64,000 nucleotides of DNA from Paenibacillus agricola (lineage in GTDB: Bacteria > Bacillota > Bacilli > Paenibacillales > NBRC-103111): positions 1 to 64,000 of the forward strand of contig NZ_JAAOIW010000017.1 of NCBI RefSeq assembly GCF_011440305.1, read 5' to 3'. The translations under genes were made by a program, and so were the position numbers. How positions within the stretch are numbered: the stretch's first letter is position 1; each line of letters starts with the position of its first letter. The notes under the pieces are model-generated. The model was not told the DNA's origin and did no database searches. It worked only from the letters and a program-made list of their open reading frames with translations. Below, one piece after another: positions 47,957 through 57,339 of this stretch.

Positions 47957-48745
47957 ATGGCATTTTATGCGGGCCTGGTGCTCGATTATTTCAAAAATTA
48001 CATGAAGACGCGGCTAAGCTATCGTTCTGACTTCTGGATCGAGGTGCTTTCGGATTTATTATTTAACGGGCTTAATTTATTTTTTATTCTTGTTGTCTTC
48101 CAGCATACCGAGGTTATTGGTGAATGGAACGAGCAGCAGGTGCTGTTTGTATATGGGTACTTTATGGTCGCTTTTGGGATTTTCAGTACCTTTTTTAATT
48201 TGTTCGGCTTTACGGAAAAATATATTGTCAAAGGCGAGATGGACCGCATTTTAACACGCCCAGCCTATAATCTGGTGCAGCTGATGCTGGAAAATATGGA
48301 TCCATCCGCCTTGTTCAGCGCCTTGACGGGTTTTCTGATTATGGTTTATTCATGGTCGCATCTGGGCTTCGAGCTCTCATGGTATGATCCTTTCGTGTTT
48401 ATCCTACTAGTGGCGGGCTCGATCATGGTATATGGAGGCATTTACATCTTCTTTACGGCAATGTCCTTTTTCACGGATTCACCAACCGGGATTTTGCCGC
48501 TCATCTATAACATACAAAATTATGGGCGTTACCCAATGACCATTTATAACCGGCTGCTTGGCTTTTTATTGACTTGGGTGCTGCCTTTTGGTTTTGTTGG
48601 CTTCTATCCCGCTGCTTATTTCCTCGACAGGGCGAATTGGGGAAGCTTTGCGCTGCTGACTCCGCTCGTCGGTGCTGGCTTCCTCGTCTTCGGGCTGATG
48701 GTATGGAACTTTGGCATTAAGCGTTATCGCGGTGCAGGCTCGTAG
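47957..48745 (+). CDS. ABC-2 type exporter permease (COG3694-like)
   Basis: A 262-residue membrane protein with about six transmembrane segments. FTEKYIVKGEMDRILTRPAY in the first cytoplasmic loop and NRLLGFLLTWVLPFGFVGFY near the end are typical of the partner permease. It starts five bases behind the preceding permease. Together with 46088-47951 it makes a complete heteromeric exporter. A terminator follows at 48813-48848. Confidence 0.88.
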   Translation: MAFYAGLVLDYFKNYMKTRLSYRSDFWIEVLSDLLFNGLNLFFILVVFQHTEVIGEWNEQQVLFVYGYFMVAFGIFSTFFNLFGFTEKYIVKGEMDRILTRPAYNLVQLMLENMDPSALFSALTGFLIMVYSWSHLGFELSWYDPFVFILLVAGSIMVYGGIYIFFTAMSFFTDSPTGILPLIYNIQNYGRYPMTIYNRLLGFLLTWVLPFGFVGFYPAAYFLDRANWGSFALLTPLVGAGFLVFGLMVWNFGIKRYRGAGS

Positions 48746-48812
48746 GGCTGGTACTAACGATATATGGCATCGATTCAGAAGGTCTGGCAGGTTTATCGCT
48801 TAGAAATTCCCG

Positions 48813-48848
48813 AAATCCCAAACCACTTGCTGTGGAATGGGATTTTTT
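48813..48848 (+). terminator. Terminator of the ABC-2 exporter operon
   Basis: AAATCCCA-(aa)-CCAC ... GTGG-(aa)-TGGGATTTTTT, a two-part stem with a T-run, about 70 bases behind the last permease gene. Confidence 0.82.
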
Positions 48849-49043
48849 GTGATTCTGCTGGGTAGCAGGCGATTGTGGCGGACTGGATGTATCTGGAAAT
48901 TCAGCTTACATTCAGCTACAGATCATTCTTTATTCATAAACTAGCGTTATAGTTTAGAGGTAAGCAGCAATAAATTTCCTTTGAAAAGGAAATACATAAG
49001 AGCGTACCTTACATACATAGCGGAAGGAAGTGGAAGCGATAAA

Positions 49044-50423
49044 ATGCCGAATCAAGGCGTAAAGAGAAACTACTGTAGCAGTAAAAAACTTGCATTTACG
49101 ACCGAAGGTGATCAGCTCCAATCTGTGAGCGAAGGCAGCCAGCACCAATTTGCCAACGAAGGCAACAGGTCTAAGCCGCGTAAGTGGCGTGGGCGCTCAA
49201 GACTGCGCCTAAGTGGCATCGTGTTATTATGCGGAATTTTTACCGTTATCTCGGCCTGTAGTCCGTCGGCCAATAAAAGCGGTAGCGGAGAAGGTGCCTA
49301 CTCTGGAGAAAAAGTAGTGCAATCCATCGACAAGCTCCAACCGCCCGCCTATTGGCCGACTAGCGGCTGGATAACGGCAGTACCTGAGGAGCAAGGGGTC
49401 GATTCCGCGATGGTCGCCTCCATGGTAGATGAATTCAAAAGCCATAATTTGCATAGCTTTGTCATCATTCGCAACGGCTACTTATTGGCCGAGGGTTATA
49501 ATCAGAGCGTAGATGCTGAGAGCCGGCAGCTGCAATATTCCGTGACCAAAAGCGTTACGTCGGCCATTACGGGCATGCTTATAGCAGAAGGGCTGCTTAC
49601 TGGGGTGGACCAGCAGCTAAAGGATTTTTTCCCTAGCGTTCAGAGGGATGCAACGAAAGCCAATATTTCTTTGGCCCAGGTGCTCTCGATGATGTCCGGG
49701 CTTGAATGGGACAATAAAGCAGAGCGGTCCTCCGTTGAAATGGCAGATTCCCCGGATTGGTTGCAGTATGTGCTGGATCGTCCTGTTACGGAGCAGCCGG
49801 GAACCTTGTTCAAATATAATAATGGCAACGCCCATCTCATGTCCGGCGTGCTGCAAACGGCATTGGGTGTACCGATGAGCCTGTATGCCAAAGCGAAGCT
49901 GTTCGAGCCACTGGGCATTACCAATATGTCATGGGGACTTGATCCGCAAGGCTATACGATCGGAGCCTGGTCGCTGCAATTAACGGCGCGGGATATGGCG
50001 AAGTTTGGATTGTTGTATTTACAAAAAGGCCAATGGGATAACAAGGAAATTGTGCCGCAGTCCTGGGTAGAGGAATCGGTCAAGCAACGGGTTGCCGAAA
50101 ATTACGCAGATGGGACACGAGGCGGCTACGGCTATTTTTGGTGGCTGAAGCCCGTTACTAACACGGGAAATGCGATGCTGGACCATGATGCTTTTTATGC
50201 AGCGGGCTCAGGCGGGCAACGTATTTTCATAGTGCCGGATTTAAATTTGGTGATGGCTGTGACCGGGAACAACCAGAAAGAGGACTATATGCCGGAAAGC
50301 ATGCTGGTGAAGGCAACTACGGCTGTGCGGTCCGATGAGCCTTTACCTGCCAACGCGGAGGCTGCTGCCAAGCTTACTGCGGCGATTCAAGCCTTAAAGG
50401 CAACAGTGGACAAGCCTGAGTAA
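49044..50423 (+). CDS. Serine hydrolase lipoprotein (beta-lactamase class C family)
   Basis: A 459-residue penicillin-binding-protein-like hydrolase. A membrane segment with a lipobox-like end (IVLLCGIFTVISACSPS) lies near residues 58-76 after an unusually long hydrophilic N terminus. The active site SxxK is S166-V-T-K169 in YSVTKSVTSA, YNNGN gives the YxN motif, and AAGSGGQ stands where KTG usually is. Exported and membrane-bound, it may be an esterase or peptidase acting on wall material. The ATG at 49044 (GGAAG upstream) is favoured over a TTG at 48981 without a site; a still later start closer to the signal peptide is possible. Confidence 0.86.
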   Translation: MPNQGVKRNYCSSKKLAFTTEGDQLQSVSEGSQHQFANEGNRSKPRKWRGRSRLRLSGIVLLCGIFTVISACSPSANKSGSGEGAYSGEKVVQSIDKLQPPAYWPTSGWITAVPEEQGVDSAMVASMVDEFKSHNLHSFVIIRNGYLLAEGYNQSVDAESRQLQYSVTKSVTSAITGMLIAEGLLTGVDQQLKDFFPSVQRDATKANISLAQVLSMMSGLEWDNKAERSSVEMADSPDWLQYVLDRPVTEQPGTLFKYNNGNAHLMSGVLQTALGVPMSLYAKAKLFEPLGITNMSWGLDPQGYTIGAWSLQLTARDMAKFGLLYLQKGQWDNKEIVPQSWVEESVKQRVAENYADGTRGGYGYFWWLKPVTNTGNAMLDHDAFYAAGSGGQRIFIVPDLNLVMAVTGNNQKEDYMPESMLVKATTAVRSDEPLPANAEAAAKLTAAIQALKATVDKPE

Positions 50424-50497
50424 CGATAAGGATTAGAGTCGTGTATAATTAGGGCTCTAAGATACGTTACTATATACGAATGAGGTGGACTCCGAAG

Positions 50498-50980
50498 ATG
50501 GCACAAGCTGAATTACAAGTTGAAGTGGGCCAGGCTGTTCCAGATTTTACACTGCCCTCTAGCAGTGGTGAAGAAGTATCTCTCCAGCAGTTCCGTGGGA
50601 GCAAGCTCATTATTTATTTTTATCCGGCAGATAACACACCAAGCTGCACACAGGAATCCTGCGATTTTCGCGATGCCCATCCCTTGTTTGGGGAAACCAA
50701 TACGGCCGTGCTGGGCATTAGCCCGGATGATCTGAAATCCCACAACAAATTTATAACCAAGCATGGGCTTCCTTTCCAATTGCTCTCCGACCCAGACCAT
50801 ACGGTATGCGAATTATTCGGCGTCTGGCAGCTAAAAAAGTTGTACGGCAAAGAGTATATGGGCGTTGTCCGTTCTACCTTTCTGATCGACGAACATGGCA
50901 TCCTGGTTAAGGAATGGCGCAAGGTAAAGGTGAAAAACCATGCAGCCGAGGTGCTTGAAGCAGTAGGGGCCAAAGAATAG
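50498..50980 (+). CDS. bcp: Thioredoxin-dependent thiol peroxidase (BCP-type peroxiredoxin)
   Basis: A 160-residue peroxiredoxin. The N terminus has VGQAVPDFTLPSSSGE, the peroxidatic cysteine is C50 in NTPSCTQESC with the resolving C55 five residues later, and GISPDDLKSHNKFITKH follows. It reduces hydrogen and organic peroxides with thioredoxin. The ATG at 50498 is used with GAGGTGG upstream; a start at 50480 would place the site inside the gene. It seems to be a single-gene unit closed by the hairpin at 51020-51075. Confidence 0.93.
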   Translation: MAQAELQVEVGQAVPDFTLPSSSGEEVSLQQFRGSKLIIYFYPADNTPSCTQESCDFRDAHPLFGETNTAVLGISPDDLKSHNKFITKHGLPFQLLSDPDHTVCELFGVWQLKKLYGKEYMGVVRSTFLIDEHGILVKEWRKVKVKNHAAEVLEAVGAKE

Positions 50981-51019
50981 GGCTATAACAGGCGCGGTAT
51001 AGCTCATCCAAGCGCAAAC

Positions 51020-51075
51020 AAAAAACCATTCAGCCCATTGGTCCTTAAGCGGATCATGGCGGAATGGCTTTTTTC
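51020..51075 (+). terminator. Terminator behind bcp
   Basis: AAAAAACCATTC and GGAATGGCTTTTTT pair across a 30-base middle part, about 40 bases after the bcp stop. Confidence 0.7.
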
Positions 51076-51268
51076 TTGTGCAGCGCCGGTATGCGCGGGT
51101 ATTGTAACCGGAACGGGGCTTCGAGGTTATTGTTGAGGATGAAGAAATTTGTATTTTGTTGTAAACTGGATGCTAGGATAGATTTGCCAAGAGCATGTAT
51201 GGAGGTTCGGATACCGGAGCATGCAGGAAAGGCAAGGATACCCAAGCCTTTATTTAGGGGGATTAACC

Positions 51269-52099
51269 ATGGAAGTGACTTTAACAGGATTTGCCGATGA
51301 AATCTCGCCTGATCTGGAGGTGCAACTGGATGTGCTTGCGTCAGAGGGTATCCAGTACTTGGATTTGCGAGGGGCTTGGGGGAAAAATGTTGCTGCTATG
51401 ACCGACGAGGATACCGCTGCTATTAAAGCACTGCTCGATTCCAGAGCGGTTAAGGTCTCCTCGATAGGCTCGCCAATTGGGAAAATTAAGGTAACAGATG
51501 ATTTCGTCCCGCACTTCATATTAATGGAGCGAATGATTCACTTGGCCAAATATTTCGAAACGCCGTATATCCGCATTTTTTCTTTTATTATTCCGGAAGG
51601 TGAAGAACCAAGTAGGTATCGTGATGAGGTTATACTTCGTATGAAGCAGCTTTGCGTGCTGGCCGAGCAAGAGGGCGTAGTGCTGCTATTGGAAAATGAA
51701 AAGCATGTGTATGGAGATATCGCTGAGCGCTGCTTGGATATTCTGCAGGCTTGCGATTCGAAGTCGCTGGTCGCGGCGTTTGACCCCGCTAATTTCATTC
51801 AATGTGGCGTAGCCTCGATTATGGATGCGTTCAAGCTGTTACAGCCGTATACTTCGTATATGCATGTGAAGGACGCGCTTAAGGAAAGCGGCAGCGTGGT
51901 TCCATCCGGCGAGGGCGACGGCGAATGGACGCAGCTGGTGGCTGCATTGTCAGCGCAAGGCTATAAAGGCTTTATGTCCTTGGAGCCACATCTCAAAGCG
52001 GTTGGGGCTTTTGAGGGACAGACTAATCCCGAGCTGTTCGTAGTAGCATCGCAAGCGCTGAAAAAGCTACTGCTTGAAGCAGGATGTACTTGGAAGTAG
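51269..52099 (+). CDS. Sugar phosphate isomerase/epimerase (AP-endonuclease-2 TIM barrel)
   Basis: A 276-residue TIM-barrel protein. It has GFADEISPDLEVQLDVLASE at the start, LLLENEKHVYGD in the middle, LVAAFDPANFIQCG for a metal ligand, and YMHVKDALKESG and FMSLEPHLK towards the end. These acidic and His residues form the usual divalent-metal site. Members act on inositols, tagatose or xylulose-like sugars, and the true substrate cannot be named from sequence. AGGGGG precedes the ATG at 51269. Followed by the DnaA-box region. Confidence 0.87.
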   Translation: MEVTLTGFADEISPDLEVQLDVLASEGIQYLDLRGAWGKNVAAMTDEDTAAIKALLDSRAVKVSSIGSPIGKIKVTDDFVPHFILMERMIHLAKYFETPYIRIFSFIIPEGEEPSRYRDEVILRMKQLCVLAEQEGVVLLLENEKHVYGDIAERCLDILQACDSKSLVAAFDPANFIQCGVASIMDAFKLLQPYTSYMHVKDALKESGSVVPSGEGDGEWTQLVAALSAQGYKGFMSLEPHLKAVGAFEGQTNPELFVVASQALKKLLLEAGCTWK

Positions 52100-52105
52100 A
52101 CGACG

Positions 52106-52189
52106 TTGTCCACATTTTGTCCACAATTAGCTATGTCTTATCCACATATGGGTGGTATACATCCACAAATCATCGATAACTTATCCACA
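52106..52189 (+). promoter_or_regulatory. DnaA-box cluster 1
   Basis: Within 84 bases and in one orientation: TTGTCCACA (52106-52114), TTGTCCACA (52117-52125), TTATCCACA (52138-52146), a weaker ACATCCACA (about 52160) and TTATCCACA (52181-52189). Two are exact consensus DnaA boxes. The 312-base gap between the epimerase and guaA otherwise shows no gene; the rest is unremarkable. Confidence 0.7.
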
Positions 52190-52411
52190 GTTACAGGGAT
52201 AGGTATACTCCGTTTCTGGGAATAATACACTTGAGCCCAGGCCTTCCTCCTTGCAATTGGGAGAGAAGGCTTCTCCTTATTACAGACATATGGACTGTTC
52301 TTTTCTCCCCTGGCGGCTGGGCCCAATCATTTTCGTCGCAAGCATTGCCCTTTCGGTGGGGGAAGCTTATAATTATGACTATTGATTTAGAGCATGCTTT
52401 AGGAGGAAATT

Positions 52412-53950
52412 ATGGACAAGCCGAATGAAATGATTGTCGTATTGGACTTTGGTGGCCAGTACAACCAGTTGATCGCCCGCCGGATTCGTGATTTAGGTGT
52501 TTATAGCGAGCTATTGCCGTACAACACATCTGCGGAGAAGCTGCAACAGCTGGCTCCCAAGGGGATTGTGTTCTCGGGAGGTCCATCGAGTGTGTATGGG
52601 GAAAATGCTCCATTAGTCGACCCAGCCGTTTATGATTTAGGCATTCCGATTTTTGGTATTTGCTATGGGATGCAGCTTATGGCGTACCAGCTTCAAGGCA
52701 AGGTAGAGAAAGCATCCAAACGTGAATACGGAAAAGCTGAGGTTGATTTTGCCGGTCATTGCCGCCTCGCACAGGATCTGGATAAGCTGCAAACCGTCTG
52801 GATGAGCCATGGTGACCATGTAGTGGAGCTGCCAACTGGATTTATTGTTGATGCCAGTACAGAGCATGCCCCGATTGCCGCGATGAGCCACCCGGATAAA
52901 AATCTGCTAGCCGTGCAGTTTCACCCTGAAGTCCGCCACTCTGTTTATGGCAACGACATGATCCACAACTTCCTTTACAATGTGTGTGGCTGTGAAGGCA
53001 AATGGACAATGGAAAGCTTTATTGAAGATACAATTCGAGATATCCGCAACCAAGTCGGCGACAAAAAAGTGTTATGTGCGCTAAGCGGCGGCGTGGATTC
53101 TTCCGTTGTTGCGATTTTGCTGCATAAGGCGATTGGCGACCAGCTTACATGTATGTTTATTGACCATGGTTTGCTGCGCAAAGGGGAAGCCGAAAGCGTA
53201 ATGGAAACCTTCGTAGGCAAATTTGGCTTGAAGGTTGTTAAAATCGAAGCGCGCGACCGTTTCATGGGCAAACTGAAGGGCATAGACGATCCCGAGCAAA
53301 AGCGCAAGCTGATCGGTACGGAATTTATCCGTGTATTCGAAGAGGAATCGGTTCAATTCGACGATTTCACCTTCCTGGCCCAAGGCACGCTGTATACGGA
53401 TATCGTAGAAAGCGGCACGGCTACGGCACAAACAATTAAATCCCACCATAACGTAGGCGGCTTGCCTAAGGATATGAAATTCAAGCTTGTAGAGCCTTTG
53501 AGTGCGCTATTCAAGGATGAGGTACGCAAGGTCGGTGAAGAATGCGGCCTGCCACCCGAAATCGTCTGGCGTCAGCCCTTCCCAGGGCCAGGTCTTGCGA
53601 TCCGCGTATTGGGCGAGGTTACGGAGGAAAAGCTGGAAATCGTCCGCGAATCCGATGCGATCCTGCGTGACGAAATTGCCAAAGCGGGCTTAGACCGCGA
53701 GATTTGGCAATACTTCACGGCGCTTCCGAATATGAAAAGCGTGGGTGTCATGGGCGATGCCCGTACCTACTCGTATACTGTAGGCATTCGTGCCGTGACC
53801 TCCATTGACGGGATGACTGCGGACTGGGCGCGTATTCCTTGGGATGTGCTGGAGAAAATTTCGGTGCGGATTGTCAACGAAGTCGACAACGTGAACCGCA
53901 TCGTCTACGATATTACTTCCAAGCCACCTTCCACGATTGAGTGGGAGTAG
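52412..53950 (+). CDS. guaA: GMP synthase (glutamine-hydrolysing)
   Basis: A 512-residue bifunctional enzyme that converts XMP to GMP. The glutamine amidotransferase domain has the nucleophile C84 in GICYGMQLM and the His-Glu pair in VQFHPEV. The ATP-pyrophosphatase P-loop is [11 protein letters not shown], and the C-terminal dimerisation domain ends in the family signature [19 protein letters not shown] precedes the ATG. It stands alone, with a terminator at 54058-54090, and the next gene is a purine permease, so purine salvage and synthesis functions are neighbours. Confidence 0.97.
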   Translation: MDKPNEMIVVLDFGGQYNQLIARRIRDLGVYSELLPYNTSAEKLQQLAPKGIVFSGGPSSVYGENAPLVDPAVYDLGIPIFGICYGMQLMAYQLQGKVEKASKREYGKAEVDFAGHCRLAQDLDKLQTVWMSHGDHVVELPTGFIVDASTEHAPIAAMSHPDKNLLAVQFHPEVRHSVYGNDMIHNFLYNVCGCEGKWTMESFIEDTIRDIRNQVGDKKVLCALSGGVDSSVVAILLHKAIGDQLTCMFIDHGLLRKGEAESVMETFVGKFGLKVVKIEARDRFMGKLKGIDDPEQKRKLIGTEFIRVFEEESVQFDDFTFLAQGTLYTDIVESGTATAQTIKSHHNVGGLPKDMKFKLVEPLSALFKDEVRKVGEECGLPPEIVWRQPFPGPGLAIRVLGEVTEEKLEIVRESDAILRDEIAKAGLDREIWQYFTALPNMKSVGVMGDARTYSYTVGIRAVTSIDGMTADWARIPWDVLEKISVRIVNEVDNVNRIVYDITSKPPSTIEWE

Positions 53951-54057
53951 TAACATAAGCCGACAATTTGTAACAAACATGTAATCAGATTTTCATCGTT
54001 CCTTAATGAAGCTAGTCTATACTACTAAGTAACCCCCCTTTTTAATATATTTTCTTC

Positions 54058-54090
54058 AGACCCACAGCCCGTTGCTGTGGGTCTCTTTTT
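54058..54090 (+). terminator. Terminator of guaA
   Basis: AGACCCACAGC and GCTGTGGGTCT form an 11 bp stem with a 5-base loop, followed by CTTTTT. Confidence 0.87.
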
Positions 54091-54213
54091 GCCTTGGCAA
54101 TGAAATGGTAGTAGGGAAAATGCTGTGCTCAGTCTGTTCTCCTTTACATCGAGGATGCGGTAGTAAGGGTATATGTGAGTAAAGATCCAAATAATTACTT
54201 ATAAATATCTATG

Positions 54214-54258
54214 GATTCCGAACTTTGATCCGGCATCAGGCTTTTATTGTTCGGAAAA
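54214..54258 (+). promoter_or_regulatory. PurR-type operator (two inverted PurBoxes)
   Basis: GATTCCGAACTTT (54214-54226) and, inverted, ATTGTTCGGAAAA (54246-54258) each match the Bacillus PurBox AWWWCCGAACWWT in 12 of 13 positions. The two cores CCGAAC and GTTCGG face each other with 25 bases between them. They lie just upstream of the promoter of the purine permease gene, the place where PurR acts in Bacillus. Confidence 0.68.
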
Positions 54259-54262
54259 TCCA

Positions 54263-54291
54263 TTGACAAGCCAAGACTGCACTTTTACAAT
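54263..54291 (+). promoter_or_regulatory. Sigma-A promoter of the purine permease gene
   Basis: TTGACA (54263-54268), 17-base spacer, TACAAT (54286-54291). The start codon lies about 57 bases further on. Confidence 0.78.
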
Positions 54292-54348
54292 AAGGATGGA
54301 TATTCATGATTTGGGGCTTCTAACAATTTTGTGGGGGGATTTAGGAAA

Positions 54349-55746
54349 ATGGATCAATTTTTTAAGCTTAAAGAAAACGGCACGACAGTACGTACCGAGA
54401 TTATGGCCGGATTAACGACCTTTATGACGATGGCCTATATTCTTGCGGTCAATCCGAACATTCTGAGTGCGTTTGGATCGGGTGCCACAGGCATGGATTG
54501 GATGGCTGTATTCCTAGCAACAGCAATTGCCGCAGGCGTCATGACGATCGCAATGGGGCTTTTCGTGAATTTTCCGGTTGCCTTAGCGCCGGGTATGGGC
54601 TTGAATGCATACTTTGCCACGATTATTTTATCGTCCCAAGGCCAATTTACATTTCAGATGGCGTTGGCAGCGGTGTTTATTTCCGGTTTGATTTTTATTG
54701 TGCTTACAGTCACCAAGGTTCGACAAATGCTGCTGGTTGCGATACCGGACAGCCTCAAGCATGCGATTACGGTTGGGATCGGGTTATTCATCGCGATTAT
54801 CGGTTTAAAAAACAGTGGACTGATGACGATCGCGGTAGAATCGCAAAAGGACATTCCTGCTAATAAATTTACGGATGTGTTATCCTTTGAATCGGTAATC
54901 CATATGGGAAGCTTGCATAATCCGGGCGTCCAGCTTTGTATCATCGGTCTTGTGCTCATCTCGATTTTAATGGTGCTGCGTGTCCGCGGAGCCATTTTAT
55001 TCGGTATTTTGTTAACCACGGTGGTCGGCTATTTCATGGGTCAAGTTAACCTGGGTATGCTAAGTGATCCCAAAACAACCTGGGTTCCCGATTTAACCAA
55101 GCTTGCCTTCGCCCAGTTCGATTTCAAAGGGCTACTGAATGTAGGGATTATCTCAGTCATTGCTACGTTTACGTTTGTTGAATTGTTCGACACCTTTGGT
55201 ACTCTGGTGGGAACTGCGAACCGTGCTGGATTTATGAAAAATAGAGCCGAAGGCAATAAAAAAGTCGGCAAAGCGATGATGGTCGATGCTTTTGCGGTAA
55301 GTGGCGGCGCCTTGGTAGGCACGAGCACATTGACGGCTTTTGTGGAAAGCTCCGCGGGAATTGCCCAAGGGGGTAGAACGGGCTTGACAGCTGTTACAAC
55401 GGGCGTCTGCTTCCTGCTGGCTTTGTTTCTGGCACCAATTGCTGCCTTAATCCCAGGATCGGCTACGGCCGCTGCGCTTATTGTTGTAGGCGTGCTGATG
55501 ATGCAATCGATCAAGGAGATTGATTTCCAGGATTATGTGGTAGCTATTCCCGCCTTTCTTACTATTACGCTTATGCCCTTCACTTACAATATCGCAAATG
55601 GCATTTCGTTTGGAATTGTGACTTACGTTATTTTGGCCTCGGCTGCTACGCTGGGTGGGCGCGGACAATATAAAATCCATTGGCTCATGTGGGTATTAGC
55701 TATCCTGATTGTACTTCGGTACGTGTTTATTGGCAGTGAGGGGTAA
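54349..55746 (+). CDS. Purine permease, NCS2/AzgA type (hypoxanthine/guanine uptake)
   Basis: A 465-residue inner-membrane transporter with about 12-14 hydrophobic segments. The N terminus TEIMAGLTTFMTMAYILAVN and VALAPGMGLNAYF are signatures of the AzgA branch (PbuG/PbuO in Bacillus), and VELFDTFGTLVGTANRAGFM and GTSTLTAFVESSAGIAQGGR form the substrate site. It imports hypoxanthine, guanine or adenine. The ATG at 54349 is used. A clear promoter and a PurR-type operator precede it, with no purine riboswitch visible, so control is probably by PurR alone. Confidence 0.92.
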   Translation: MDQFFKLKENGTTVRTEIMAGLTTFMTMAYILAVNPNILSAFGSGATGMDWMAVFLATAIAAGVMTIAMGLFVNFPVALAPGMGLNAYFATIILSSQGQFTFQMALAAVFISGLIFIVLTVTKVRQMLLVAIPDSLKHAITVGIGLFIAIIGLKNSGLMTIAVESQKDIPANKFTDVLSFESVIHMGSLHNPGVQLCIIGLVLISILMVLRVRGAILFGILLTTVVGYFMGQVNLGMLSDPKTTWVPDLTKLAFAQFDFKGLLNVGIISVIATFTFVELFDTFGTLVGTANRAGFMKNRAEGNKKVGKAMMVDAFAVSGGALVGTSTLTAFVESSAGIAQGGRTGLTAVTTGVCFLLALFLAPIAALIPGSATAAALIVVGVLMMQSIKEIDFQDYVVAIPAFLTITLMPFTYNIANGISFGIVTYVILASAATLGGRGQYKIHWLMWVLAILIVLRYVFIGSEG

Positions 55747-55845
55747 TCTAACAAAAATCCAGATTTTTGCTTAGTTATTTGCATGGACTTGGAACCTTGT
55801 AAAGCTTATATTTATAGTTAAACTTTACCCGTGGAGGTATCATGG

Positions 55846-56910
55846 ATGTTTGATCTTTATGAGGACGCTGAAAGGCTCACCAAAAACACACCTTTTGAAG
55901 AGTTCATCTCACCCTACCAGGACTTGCGTTATTACGCTTCATCGGTAACCCCGGGCCTGCGTTTGGCAGCCAATATTATTAAGCCAGAGCAGCCAGCTTC
56001 GATATTAATCCAGCTACACGGATGGCATATGAGCATGCCCAAGCCCGAAAAAAGGGAAGTGCCACTGCCGGGAGCGCCTTATCTTGTTGTACAGATTGAT
56101 ATGCGGGGGCGCGCATTCTCGGAGGGTAATGCCGACTGCAACGGCTTGGAATTGATTGATATTTATGACGCCGTACAATTCGTACGAAGCCAATATGCGG
56201 GACTTATTGCTGACCCGGCTATTATCCATTTGGAAGGTGGAAGCGGCGGGGGTGGGAACGTCCTGGCCGCGGTGAATAAATTTCCTGATTTTTTTGCCTC
56301 GGCTGTAGGATTGTATGGGATTTCGGATTATGCGGAGTGGTACAAGCAGGATCAAAAAGGTGAATTCCGCGACGATATGGACATATGGATTGGTTACCCG
56401 CCAGAGGCGAATGAAGAAGGGTTTAAGGCGCGCAGCGGCTTGTATTTGCTGGATAATTTGCAGGTGCCTTTATACATTGCGCATGGAGATGGGGATATCC
56501 GGGTTCCTGTGCAGCATTCCAGACAATTTATCGAAAAGGCAGAGCAGCGCAATAAAACGCATTTGCTTCGTTACACAGAGCTAACGGGTGTAGGGGGATG
56601 GGGGCATTTGGACCATATTACCGATGACCAGCGAAACCTGATTAGGCAAGAAGGAGAAAGGCAGCGTCTGGAGCATAGTGTGCCCATCTCCATCCCCGAA
56701 GCAGGCCGGCTGTGGGTAGGTGGATATCTATATACCAAACCATTCCAAGTACATTTGGAGAGCATAGATCAATTGGCCATACTAGATTACGACCAAGAGA
56801 CGGGCATTATGAATCTAACTGCGCGTAAGCCTTATGCTTACCGGATCCAAAAAGCAGATGGTACGGTGGTTGAGGGGAAATGCTCGGTTGTTGAAGACTT
56901 AGTAATCTAA
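55846..56910 (+). CDS. Alpha/beta hydrolase (prolyl-oligopeptidase-like)
   Basis: A 354-residue cytoplasmic hydrolase. The nucleophile elbow is LEGGSGGGGNVL (Ser in GGSGGG); HGDGDIRVPVQHSRQF supplies the Asp; and GGWGHLDHITDD carries the likely His. An oxyanion loop is QLHGWHMS. A C-terminal beta domain of about 90 residues (AGRLWVGGYLYTKPF) is unusual for short esterases and may bind substrate. GGAGG is eight bases before the ATG at 55846. It probably cleaves an ester or peptide; the substrate is unknown. It stands alone before the leuA leader. Confidence 0.82.
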   Translation: MFDLYEDAERLTKNTPFEEFISPYQDLRYYASSVTPGLRLAANIIKPEQPASILIQLHGWHMSMPKPEKREVPLPGAPYLVVQIDMRGRAFSEGNADCNGLELIDIYDAVQFVRSQYAGLIADPAIIHLEGGSGGGGNVLAAVNKFPDFFASAVGLYGISDYAEWYKQDQKGEFRDDMDIWIGYPPEANEEGFKARSGLYLLDNLQVPLYIAHGDGDIRVPVQHSRQFIEKAEQRNKTHLLRYTELTGVGGWGHLDHITDDQRNLIRQEGERQRLEHSVPISIPEAGRLWVGGYLYTKPFQVHLESIDQLAILDYDQETGIMNLTARKPYAYRIQKADGTVVEGKCSVVEDLVI

Positions 56911-56946
56911 TCGTTAACGGGGATAATGGAATTTATTGTTAAGGCA

Positions 56947-56975
56947 TTGACATTGCTTCGCCAGCATACTATACT
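56947..56975 (+). promoter_or_regulatory. Sigma-A promoter of the leuA leader
   Basis: Consensus TTGACA (56947-56952), 17-base spacer and TATACT (56970-56975), placed so that transcription starts just before the first T-box element. Confidence 0.82.
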
Positions 56976-56989
56976 AACAAACAATATCA

Positions 56990-57308
56990 TAAACGCGAAG
57001 AACGGGAATAGTAATCGGTCGGATCTGTCCAGAGAGCTGCGGGTGGTGCAACGCAGTCAGAGAAGCCAATGAAACTCGCCCGGGAGCGGTAGAACTGAAG
57101 CGGTGTAGCGCTGCATCAGCAAGTAAGTTCTAACGGATAGCCTCCGTGATCGGGCCTGTGCTGATGCTGTACCGGATATCTTTTTATCCGTAATCATCGT
57201 CAGTGCTCTAAGCGGACTTCCGGCTAGCAGCTGGGGTCAACAAGAGTGGTACCGCGACAAGTTATGGCCTGTCGTCTCTTATTTAAGAGACGGCAGGCCT
57301 TTTTGGTT
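56990..57308 (+). promoter_or_regulatory. T-box leader 1 (leucine)
   Basis: A complete T-box riboswitch: stem I with GAACGGGAATAGTA, AGAGAGCTGCGGG and GGTGCAACGCAG, then specifier loop GAAACTCGCCC with CTC (57075-57077) followed by a purine, the T-box AGAGTGGTACCGCG (57243-57256), and a terminator GGCCTGTCGTCTC...GAGACGGCAGGCC with T-run to 57305. Uncharged tRNA-Leu should bind and open the terminator. leuA downstream supports leucine as effector. Confidence 0.9.
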
Positions 57309-57339
57309 TCAATAAATCAATAAATTCACAAAATATAAC

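Noticed and set aside
54200-54348. Guanine/adenine riboswitch before the purine permease
   Set aside because: The conserved three-way junction sequence is not present; the pairing seen comes from two PurBoxes upstream of the promoter.
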